A stretch of DNA of 64,000 nt from Sediminicola sp. YIK13. Its GTDB lineage: Bacteria; Bacteroidota; Bacteroidia; Flavobacteriales; Flavobacteriaceae. The stretch lies in assembly GCF_001430825.1 (NCBI RefSeq), contig NZ_CP010535.1, positions 1,468,501 through 1,532,500 of the forward strand, written 5' to 3'. Each line of letters begins with the position of its first letter. Within the stretch, counting starts at the first letter, position 1. Of this stretch, positions 16,672 to 24,316 are shown piece after piece. The position numbers and the translations under genes are program-made. The notes under the pieces were generated by a model. The model was not told the origin of the DNA, searched no databases, and saw only the letters and a list, made by a program, of their open reading frames with translations.

Positions 16672-17577
16672 ATGGCGAAAGCAGTAAAAAAACAAGCTTT
16701 AGGAAGAGGATTGTCAGCACTTCTTAAAGATCCAGAAAACGACATCAAATCAGTATCCGACAAAAATGCGGATAAAGTAGTGGGCAATATCGTAGAATTG
16801 GAATTATCGGCCATAGAAATGAACCCATTTCAGCCACGATCCAACTTTAACGATGATGCACTACAAGAATTGGCAACTTCTATTCGGGAGCTGGGGGTAA
16901 TCCAGCCTATTACCGTTAGAAAGCTCGATTTCAATAAATATCAATTAGTTTCCGGAGAAAGAAGATTCAGGGCGTCCAAACTCATAGGCTTGGAAACCGT
17001 TCCTGCCTATATCCGTATTGCCAATGACCAAGAATCCTTGGAAATGGCATTGGTGGAAAATATACAGCGACAGGATCTTGATCCCATCGAAATTGCTTTG
17101 TCCTACCAACGTTTGATAGACGAAATTCAGTTGACACAGGAGAAGTTAAGTGATAGGGTAGGGAAAAAACGCTCCACCATTACCAACTATTTAAGGCTTT
17201 TACGATTAGACCCCATTATCCAGACCGGCATCCGTGACGGCTTTGTAAGTATGGGACATGGTAGAACGCTCGTAAATGTTGAAAAAAGAGAAGACCAGAT
17301 TGCCCTATATGAGAAGATAGTTGGACAAAATCTATCAGTTCGAGATACGGAAAAGGCCGTAAAGGCCTATCAAGATGCATTGGAAAATCCTGATAAGCAA
17401 GTGAAAAAGGTGTCGAAAACCCCTGATTTCATCAAAAAGGATGCCCCGAGATTCAGCGACTACCTTTCTGTAAAAGTAGATGTGAAAGCTTCAGAAAAAG
17501 GCAATGGCAAAATCACCATCCCTTTTAGTTCCGAAGAAGAATTTCAGCGTATAAAAAAACTGATCACAGGTGAATAA
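16672..17577 (+). CDS. parB: ParB-family partition protein
   Basis: The 301-residue protein binds parS and spreads as a CTP-dependent clamp. It has the N-terminal ParA-stimulating peptide KKQALGRGLSALL (6-18), the CTP-binding box GERRFR (95-100) and ENIQRQDLDPIE (129-140). A helix-turn-helix (KLSDRVGKKRSTITNYLRLL) and a C-terminal dimerisation segment follow. No sequence resembling the classical parS palindrome is seen within the window. It overlaps the next gene by eight bases. Confidence 0.95.
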   Translation: MAKAVKKQALGRGLSALLKDPENDIKSVSDKNADKVVGNIVELELSAIEMNPFQPRSNFNDDALQELATSIRELGVIQPITVRKLDFNKYQLVSGERRFRASKLIGLETVPAYIRIANDQESLEMALVENIQRQDLDPIEIALSYQRLIDEIQLTQEKLSDRVGKKRSTITNYLRLLRLDPIIQTGIRDGFVSMGHGRTLVNVEKREDQIALYEKIVGQNLSVRDTEKAVKAYQDALENPDKQVKKVSKTPDFIKKDAPRFSDYLSVKVDVKASEKGNGKITIPFSSEEEFQRIKKLITGE

Positions 17578-18217
17578 ATCACTTTGCTCTATACTAGTTA
17601 TTTTTCTTTTAATTCTTTCCACCACTGCACAGGAAAAAAAAAAGGATACCACCGCAGTAGACTCTGTTAAAACAGATTTTACTAAAAAAGGCGTCGTGAT
17701 TAAGGATGTTATTGTGGAGAAAAGGGAAGAAATAAACCCTTTGGCTCCCAGCAAGGCCGCCTTTTTCTCCGCCATATTACCGGGATTGGGCCAAATCTAC
17801 AACAAACGTTATTGGAAGGTTCCCCTAGTATATGCGGCAATTGGCACAGGGGTATACGCCTACGTTTATAATGATGATCTCTATGATCGCTTTAGAATAG
17901 CTTTTAAAAGAAGAAGGGCCGGATTTATTGATGACGAATTTTACGATCCCAACAATAGTGGTGTGGTACCTGGAAGCCCAGACCTTTCAGATGCAGCGTT
18001 GCAAGATGGGCAAGAGCGCTACCAGAGAGATAGGGATCTGGCCTTGGTAGTCACCATCGGCCTTTACGCACTCAATATCATAGATGCCAATGTGGATGCG
18101 CATTTACGGCAATTTAACGTAGATGACAACCTTAGTATGGACTTTAAACCCTACTTAGAATACAATCCAATTAACGCCAATCCAAATTACGGAATGGCAT
18201 TAACCATAAAATTCTAG
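17570..18217 (+). CDS. DUF5683 membrane protein
   Basis: A 215-residue protein with a cleavable signal (MNKSLCSILVIFLLILSTTA) followed by a charged stretch. The conserved block NPLAPSKAAFFSAILPGLGQ near residue 56 and a membrane segment (about 80-97) identify the DUF5683 family, whose role is unknown. Translation begins at a GTG that overlaps the end of parB, GGTGAATAA holding both signals. It is fixed between parB and dapB in this layout, so a link with chromosome segregation or envelope growth is possible but unproven. Confidence 0.8.
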   Translation: MNKSLCSILVIFLLILSTTAQEKKKDTTAVDSVKTDFTKKGVVIKDVIVEKREEINPLAPSKAAFFSAILPGLGQIYNKRYWKVPLVYAAIGTGVYAYVYNDDLYDRFRIAFKRRRAGFIDDEFYDPNNSGVVPGSPDLSDAALQDGQERYQRDRDLALVVTIGLYALNIIDANVDAHLRQFNVDDNLSMDFKPYLEYNPINANPNYGMALTIKF

Positions 18218-18220
18218 CGC

Positions 18221-18922
18221 ATGAAAATTGCATTGTTTGGATACGGTAAAATGGGAAAGATGATAGAACAGACCGCTATCAAAAGAAACCATACCATTGT
18301 AGCCAAAATAGACGTAGACACCAAAGAAATTGATTTTTCCAATATCGATGTGGCCATAGATTTCAGTCAGCCTGATGCGGCTTTCGAAAATATTAAAAAA
18401 TGCATGGAACACAATGTTCCTGTTATCTCGGGCACCACAGGATGGTTAAAAGATTACGACAGGGCGGTGTCCTTTTGTAATGAACATAAGGGAGCGTTTA
18501 TTTATGCTTCCAATTATAGCCTGGGGGTCAATATCTTTTTTGAGCTTAACGAATATTTGGCCAAAATGATGAAGACGTTAGACCAATACAAGGTGTCCAT
18601 GGAAGAAATACACCACACACAAAAGCTGGATGCCCCCAGTGGTACGGCCATCACCTTGGCCGAAGGGATCATAAAAAACACAGATTATAAAGGATGGGCA
18701 TTGGATGCGGCAACAGATAGGCATATTCCTATTCTTGCCAAACGAATCAATGATGTTCCTGGAACACATTCCGTCAATTATGAAAGTCCCGTAGATAGTA
18801 TTGAGATTAAACATACGGCCCACAATAGGGAAGGTTTTGCCCTCGGAGCCGTTGTAGCAGCTGAATGGATAGTGGACAAAACAGGGGTTTTCACCATGAA
18901 AGATGTGTTAAACCTTGGTTAA
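18221..18922 (+). CDS. dapB: 4-hydroxy-tetrahydrodipicolinate reductase
   Basis: DapB reduces the dihydrodipicolinate precursor in lysine and diaminopimelate synthesis, so it feeds peptidoglycan. The 233 residues show the nucleotide-binding start MKIALFGYGKMGKMIE, SGTTGW (70-75) and the catalytic HHTQKLDAPSGTA with His131-His132 and Lys135. It is shorter than E. coli DapB (273), as usual in Bacteroidota. It lies three bases after the DUF5683 gene. Confidence 0.95.
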   Translation: MKIALFGYGKMGKMIEQTAIKRNHTIVAKIDVDTKEIDFSNIDVAIDFSQPDAAFENIKKCMEHNVPVISGTTGWLKDYDRAVSFCNEHKGAFIYASNYSLGVNIFFELNEYLAKMMKTLDQYKVSMEEIHHTQKLDAPSGTAITLAEGIIKNTDYKGWALDAATDRHIPILAKRINDVPGTHSVNYESPVDSIEIKHTAHNREGFALGAVVAAEWIVDKTGVFTMKDVLNLG

Positions 18923-19019
18923 GAAACGTAACAAAAAAACATCTTCGGGTACTTAGTTATATACACAAGCATTGAGATATCCCAATAAACAACTTAGAAT
19001 ACACCAATAACAATATCGT

Positions 19020-20711
19020 ATGAACGGCACACAATGGATTCTTTTTATTTTGATCGTACAGGTCATCCATTTTTTAGGAACTTGGAAATTATATGTAAAA
19101 GCTGGGAGAAAGGCATGGGAAGCGGCAGTGCCAATCTATAATGCCATTGTGTTGATGCAGATTATCAACCGCCCAAAATGGTGGACATTCCTGCTATTTA
19201 TTCCTATTATCAATTTACTTATGTTTCCCGTAATTTGGGTGGAGACCATACGGAGCTTTGGAAAAAATAGCCTGTTAGATACTTGGTTGGTCATTTTAAC
19301 CCTAGGATTTTATATCTATTATGTCAGCTATACCCAAGATGTCAAATATGTGGAAAACCGCAGCAGACATCCTAAAACGGCATTAGGGGAATGGGTCAGT
19401 TCCATTGTATTTGCCATAGTTGCTGCCACGTTGGTGCATACCTATTTTATTCAGCCTTATGTTATCCCAACCGGGTCTTTGGAAAAAACACTGATGATAG
19501 GTGATTTCCTTTTTGTTAGTAAATTTCATTACGGTGCCAGAACCCCTATGACAACTGTTGCGGCGCCAATGGTTCATGATACATTGCCGATCATAAAAAC
19601 CAAATCTTATCTAAGCAAACCACAGCTCCCCTATTTTAGGCTTCCCGGTTTCCAAAAAGTTAAACGAAATGATATCGTGGTCTTTAGTTGGCCCGCGGAT
19701 ACCGTACGCCAGTTCTTTAAAAAGGAAAAAGGGGTCAAAAAACCAATAGACAAAAAATCAAACTACGTTAAAAGATGTGTGGGTGTCCCTGGGGATAGCC
19801 TTTCTATTGTAAATGGGGACGTGCATATCAATGGTGAAAAGCTGGTCCTATCGGACCGGGCCAAGCCAATGTTCCTTCATGTAGTAACGACCAAAGGACA
19901 AATAGGTAGCGCAGCAATTACTTTATTGGGGCGCAATAATTTTGGGGGTAATGTGATCAAAATTCCTAATGAAATATTGTCACAAGATAAAGTTGCAGAG
20001 GTAATAGACCAAAAGACTACGTTGGAGGAATTTGAAAAAGATTCTTTATACACCTACTATACAGGTTATATTTCTGATGGTAAAGTAGTATCATTTCTTA
20101 AAGCTACAGCGGTTAACAACAAGGCCCTTTTTAATATGACGGAAGAAGAAGCCAAGAATGATATTGGAAAGGCAGATATCGTCAATATTGAGAAATTCAG
20201 CTTTACAAAGCCAGAAACTTCTATTTTTCCGCAAAGCGGACAATATCCAGGCACACAAGATAATTTTGGACCTATTTATCTTCCAGAGGCAGGTAAAACA
20301 ATTCCTTTAAATGTAAAAGTTCTTCCTTTATACAAGAAAATAATTCAGGAATATGAGGGGAATACCCTATCCGTATCCGGTAACCAAATTAGTATCAATG
20401 GGAAGGTAACAGACTCCTATACCTTTAAACAAGGCTATTACTGGATGATGGGAGACAATCGCCATAAATCTGAAGACAGTAGGTTTTGGGGCTATGTGCC
20501 AGAAAACCATATTGTGGGCAAACCGGTCTTTATCTGGATGAGTATAGATGGGATCAATGACGGACTGAGCAATTGGAAAGTTAGATGGGATCGTGTTTTC
20601 ACCACGGTAGGTGGAGACGGCGAACCCAGGTCTTATTTTAAATACTTTTTGATAGCCCTTGCCGGTTGGTTCGTGTTTGATTATTTTAGGAAAAAGAAGA
20701 AAAAGAAATAA
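19020..20711 (+). CDS. lepB: Signal peptidase I, long Bacteroidota form
   Basis: LepB removes signal peptides at the outer face of the inner membrane. At 563 residues it is about twice the minimal size. An N-terminal part (1-110) has three hydrophobic segments, then a further anchor at about 126-143. Catalytic Ser153 lies in IPTGSLEKTLMIGDF, where most family members have Met rather than Leu after the Ser. Lys251 lies in YVKRCVGVPGDS. A large insertion separates this from the final box GDNRHKSEDSRFWGYVP near 498. Its neighbours are dapB and the WbqC-like gene. Confidence 0.93.
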   Translation: MNGTQWILFILIVQVIHFLGTWKLYVKAGRKAWEAAVPIYNAIVLMQIINRPKWWTFLLFIPIINLLMFPVIWVETIRSFGKNSLLDTWLVILTLGFYIYYVSYTQDVKYVENRSRHPKTALGEWVSSIVFAIVAATLVHTYFIQPYVIPTGSLEKTLMIGDFLFVSKFHYGARTPMTTVAAPMVHDTLPIIKTKSYLSKPQLPYFRLPGFQKVKRNDIVVFSWPADTVRQFFKKEKGVKKPIDKKSNYVKRCVGVPGDSLSIVNGDVHINGEKLVLSDRAKPMFLHVVTTKGQIGSAAITLLGRNNFGGNVIKIPNEILSQDKVAEVIDQKTTLEEFEKDSLYTYYTGYISDGKVVSFLKATAVNNKALFNMTEEEAKNDIGKADIVNIEKFSFTKPETSIFPQSGQYPGTQDNFGPIYLPEAGKTIPLNVKVLPLYKKIIQEYEGNTLSVSGNQISINGKVTDSYTFKQGYYWMMGDNRHKSEDSRFWGYVPENHIVGKPVFIWMSIDGINDGLSNWKVRWDRVFTTVGGDGEPRSYFKYFLIALAGWFVFDYFRKKKKKK

Positions 20712-20732
20712 TCTGTCTTATAAACCCAACAA

Positions 20733-21365
20733 ATGAAGCTTCTCCTACACCCAGGATACTTTTTGAATATTGCCAATTTTGTGGCCATAGTCAAAAATGA
20801 TATCTGTTGGGAGACTTCTGGAAATTATCAGAAACAGACCTACAGGAACCGATGCTATATAGCCACTGATAATGGCAGGCATCTCATGAATATTCCCATT
20901 CAACATGCCGGAGGCAAAAAGGGTAGACAAAAGTATAAAGACGTAAAAGTTGATAATTTTTACCATTGGCAACGGCAACATTGGCGTACCTTGGAAACGG
21001 CGTATCGGACCTCTCCATTTTTTGAGTTCTATGAAGATGATCTTGTAGAACTTTATAGAACCGAGCATACCTATCTACTTGATTTTAATTTAAAGTCCAT
21101 TGAAGCTGTCTGCAATTGCCTTCAGATTCCAATGCCAGAAGAAAGAACTACCGATTTTGAAAAAGAACCATTGGATTATGTGGATGGACGCCATTTGATC
21201 AATGCCAAAACGGATCCGCCCCTTGTTCAAAAACCATATGTTCAAGTATTCGACGACCGTAATCCATTTATTGATAACCTTAGTATTTTGGATCTTTTGT
21301 TCAATGAAGGCACTAATGCCCTATCTTACCTGAAAGAACACCAATTAGAATTCAAGGATGCTTAG
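20733..21365 (+). CDS. WbqC-like family protein
   Basis: The 210-residue soluble protein starts with LLLHPGYFLNIANFVAI and carries YRNRCYIATDNGRHLMNIPI and YHWQRQHWRTLETAYRTSPFF, features of the WbqC-like family. Some members sit in O-antigen clusters, but no firm reaction is established. It follows lepB by 21 bases and overlaps the DUF6122 gene by eight, so the three are probably co-transcribed. Confidence 0.82.
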   Translation: MKLLLHPGYFLNIANFVAIVKNDICWETSGNYQKQTYRNRCYIATDNGRHLMNIPIQHAGGKKGRQKYKDVKVDNFYHWQRQHWRTLETAYRTSPFFEFYEDDLVELYRTEHTYLLDFNLKSIEAVCNCLQIPMPEERTTDFEKEPLDYVDGRHLINAKTDPPLVQKPYVQVFDDRNPFIDNLSILDLLFNEGTNALSYLKEHQLEFKDA

Positions 21366-21666
21366 ATTCTTAATGCATTACGGCATACATTTTTTGGTCC
21401 CTTTAGCCATCGGACTCTACTTTTATAAAGACAATAGGTTTTGGGCAGTGTTGATTCTTTTGGCAGGGATCCTAATTGATCTGGACCACCTTGTTGCCAG
21501 CCCAATTTTTGATAGTACGCGCTGTAGTGTTGGATTCCACCCTTTACACTCGTATTGGGCCATTATGCTCTATATTGGATTTTTATTCTTCAAGAAAACC
21601 CGAATCGTGGGCCTTGCCTTGTGTATTCACATTATTGCGGATACGGCGGACTGCCTTTTGATGTAG
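21358..21666 (+). CDS. DUF6122 small membrane protein
   Basis: A 102-residue protein with about four hydrophobic segments and the conserved features MHYGIHFLVPL, LIDLDHL, FHPLHSYWA and HIIADTADC. The His and Asp residues at segment ends resemble those of metal-dependent membrane hydrolases related to LexA-binding, inner-membrane-associated (YdjM-like) proteins. Function is unknown. It converges with the minus-strand operon, with its stop directly next to that of the nuclease-phosphatase gene. Confidence 0.75.
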   Translation: MLRFLMHYGIHFLVPLAIGLYFYKDNRFWAVLILLAGILIDLDHLVASPIFDSTRCSVGFHPLHSYWAIMLYIGFLFFKKTRIVGLALCIHIIADTADCLLM

Positions 21667-22692
21667 CTATAATTTGATGGACGCCATTACCGGGAAGTGA
21701 TCGGACAATTTAACGTCGTAATTTTTATGTGCCAGCACTTCCATTTGCTCGTCTACCAAAATAAAATCAATTCTTAGCGGCAAAAACTTAAAATTATAGG
21801 TGCGACCGTAACCTGAACCCATTTCCATAAAACTGTCTTTCATATCACCTTTGATATCATAATAGACACTTGAATACTGCGAATTATTGAAATCTCCACA
21901 AATAATTTTTTTATAGGAAGTCGTTTTACTGTGTTCTAAAATAATTTCGGCCTGCTCCTGTTGCTTGACAAATGAATTGCTTAGTCTTTTCAGGAGTTTT
22001 TGTGATTCTTCCCTACGTAGAGAGCCAGGTCGTACCCTTAGGGATTGGAGGTGCAAGTTATAAATACGAAGCGTATCAGATTTTACAACGATATCAGCAA
22101 ATAAGGCATTATTACCGGTGTTAGGAAAATTGAGGGAACCTTTATTGGTGATGGGAAATTTGGAATAAATAGCCTGAATTACCTTTCCACTATAAACACC
22201 AAATTCAAAGTTCACATGTTTGTAGGGATATTGCTCAAAGTCCTTACTCCTAATTTTTGAATAGTCGAACTCCTGAAAACAGACAATATCCGCATTTTCT
22301 TCTTTAATAAACTTAACAATGCCATCGCTCAATTGGGGGTTGTCTTCCCTTGAATTACCGCGAAAGGACTGTGCATTAAATGTTAGTATACTAAGGCTTT
22401 TTTCTTCGGATTCTGCATTAGCTTCAGAAAATTTAATAAAAGTTCCCAAGAAAAAATATCCCATTATTAAAACTACAGATGACAACCAAAATTGTCGCTT
22501 TCCTAACAATACCCAATAGCCCAGGAAAAGTATGTTCACCACTACGAGGTAAGGAACTGCGAGACTAAAAATAAACAGGAATGAAATTGATCGAAGGGAG
22601 ATATGTGGTACTACACAAGAAATCAAAAGCAGCAGTGCCACTATTGAATTCAGAAAAAAAACGAATTTATTTAGTACAGATAATTTTCCCAC
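21667..22692 (-). CDS. Membrane-anchored endonuclease/exonuclease/phosphatase-family protein
   Basis: The 341-residue protein has three N-terminal hydrophobic segments (about residues 10-85) followed by an EEP catalytic domain. It has the catalytic motifs FNAQSFRG, CFQEFDYS, GDFNNS and SDHFPVMA at the end. Members hydrolyse phosphodiesters in nucleic acids, lipids or inositol phosphates, and the substrate here is unknown. The start is a GTG at 22692. It is the last gene of the minus-strand mutL-rhomboid run, eight bases after the rhomboid gene. Confidence 0.85.
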   Translation of the reverse strand: MGKLSVLNKFVFFLNSIVALLLLISCVVPHISLRSISFLFIFSLAVPYLVVVNILFLGYWVLLGKRQFWLSSVVLIMGYFFLGTFIKFSEANAESEEKSLSILTFNAQSFRGNSREDNPQLSDGIVKFIKEENADIVCFQEFDYSKIRSKDFEQYPYKHVNFEFGVYSGKVIQAIYSKFPITNKGSLNFPNTGNNALFADIVVKSDTLRIYNLHLQSLRVRPGSLRREESQKLLKRLSNSFVKQQEQAEIILEHSKTTSYKKIICGDFNNSQYSSVYYDIKGDMKDSFMEMGSGYGRTYNFKFLPLRIDFILVDEQMEVLAHKNYDVKLSDHFPVMASIKL

Positions 22693-22700
22693 AATTGGCG

Positions 22701-23570
22701 CTATTCTTTACCTGCTTTGAAAAGAAAGTCTTTCTCTGATTTTGACAAGCTCTCGTATCCAGATTTACTTATTTTATCAAGTATGGCATCTATCTTTCGT
22801 TGCCTGCTTTCTTTATCGTGGTCTACTGTGGCATTTGCCGTGGACTTGGCTTTACGGTAAACCGTTTTTAATGGAGCTTTTTTTGATTTTTTAAAGAGGT
22901 TGGCAAAACTATCCACTAACCTAGAAAAGCCTTCACCTATATCCTTGCCTTTCGCCAATTGCCTCGCATAGACAAATCCCAATAAGGCACCTCCCAAATG
23001 CGACAAATTTCCGCCTGCATTACCTCCGGTGGGAATCTGAATCAAATCCACCAAAACAAAGAAAACACCAATGTACCATAGCTTTACGTTAAAAAAGATA
23101 ATCCTCACCTCTTGGTTGGGAATATAGGTACACACAAATATCAAAACAGCTGTTACCCCTGCAGAGGCACCTATCAAAGAAGTATTGATCCCCAAAAATG
23201 CAGGAAAAATATTATAACTCAAAAGAAATAGGAGTCCGCCTAAAATAACCCCCAGAAAATAGACATTGATGAATCTTTTAGGACCGAAAAGGTTTAAAAA
23301 AATTCGGGATGCAAAATAAAGCATTACCATGTTCCAAAAGATATGACCCAGCCCAGCATGAAAAAAAGAATAGGTAACAATGGACCATGGCTGCACCAAA
23401 AAATCAAAAAAATCTTTGGGCAACTCAAACCATTGCATCAACGTATTTGGCGACAATTGAAGTAAAAACGTAAGCAAGCCATTAAAAATAAAGATCACCA
23501 CATTAATGGCAATTAATTTTTCAGCGATGCTCAGTCTTGCAAACTGATATTTTAAATTACCTGTGTTCAT
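22701..23570 (-). CDS. Rhomboid-family intramembrane serine protease, copy 1
   Basis: A 289-residue membrane protein of the rhomboid family, which cleaves membrane-embedded substrates. Six hydrophobic segments carry the HxxxN motif (His76, Asn80), GASAG with catalytic Ser136, and SHLGGALLGF with His191. A cytoplasmic-type C-terminal tail of about 85 charged residues follows. The ATG at 23570 is preferred to an upstream TTG because it avoids overlap with the second rhomboid gene, two bases away. Confidence 0.92.
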   Translation of the reverse strand: MNTGNLKYQFARLSIAEKLIAINVVIFIFNGLLTFLLQLSPNTLMQWFELPKDFFDFLVQPWSIVTYSFFHAGLGHIFWNMVMLYFASRIFLNLFGPKRFINVYFLGVILGGLLFLLSYNIFPAFLGINTSLIGASAGVTAVLIFVCTYIPNQEVRIIFFNVKLWYIGVFFVLVDLIQIPTGGNAGGNLSHLGGALLGFVYARQLAKGKDIGEGFSRLVDSFANLFKKSKKAPLKTVYRKAKSTANATVDHDKESRQRKIDAILDKISKSGYESLSKSEKDFLFKAGKE

Positions 23571-23572
23571 AG

Positions 23573-24316
23573 CTAATCCCAACGGTTTTTGTTAAACTGG
23601 TTCTTTTTCCAGTACCACATCATCAGAAAACCAATCAACGCACCACCAACGTGTGCGAAATGTGCTATTCCACTTCCAAAGATAGCATAACCGGTAATCC
23701 CTGAAAATAAATCCAGACCTATTAAAACAGGAATAAAATATTTAGCCTTAATAGGAACAGGTAAAAATATTAAGAATAGCTCGCTATTGGGAAATGACAT
23801 CCCAAACGCCACCAACACTCCATATATAGCACCAGAAGCCCCCACAGCAGGCGTATTAAAGGCACTTAAGAAATTATCTATCGTACTTTGGGGAGCTAGG
23901 TTATACCAATCTGGACTATATTTTCCACTTGAAATTATCTCAATGACTTGGCTTCTTGTAATACCAGAGTTTACCAAAACATCCATGCCCTCATTAAAGT
24001 AATAATAGTTCACGGCCGTATGCAATAGGGCCGATCCCAACCCTGCAGAAAAATAGAAAAAGAAAAATTTATTTCTACCCCACATCCGTTCCAGAGGCGT
24101 ACCAAAAGCCCATAAGGCATACATATTGAACACAATATGCATTAACCCTCCGTGCATAAACATATGCGAAAGAATCTGCCACAGTCCAAAATTTGCATTT
24201 TGGGGAAACCAAAGTGAAAACAACCGGTACATTTCATCGCCGTACAAGGAGGTGGCCACAAAAAACAATACATTAATTATAAGTAAATGCTTTATAGCAT
24301 CAGTAAGTCTTCCCAT
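23573..24316 (-). CDS. Rhomboid-family intramembrane serine protease, copy 2
   Basis: A 247-residue rhomboid with HMFMHGGLMHIVFN (His60, Asn64), VGASGAIYG with Ser161, and AHVGGALIGF with His222, so the catalytic dyad is intact. An insertion of about 45 residues between TM segments (around 107-155) sets it apart from copy 1. Its start directly follows the mutL stop, and copy 1 follows two bases later, so the three are one transcript. The two copies are clearly diverged, not a recent duplication. Confidence 0.92.
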   Translation of the reverse strand: MGRLTDAIKHLLIINVLFFVATSLYGDEMYRLFSLWFPQNANFGLWQILSHMFMHGGLMHIVFNMYALWAFGTPLERMWGRNKFFFFYFSAGLGSALLHTAVNYYYFNEGMDVLVNSGITRSQVIEIISSGKYSPDWYNLAPQSTIDNFLSAFNTPAVGASGAIYGVLVAFGMSFPNSELFLIFLPVPIKAKYFIPVLIGLDLFSGITGYAIFGSGIAHFAHVGGALIGFLMMWYWKKNQFNKNRWD

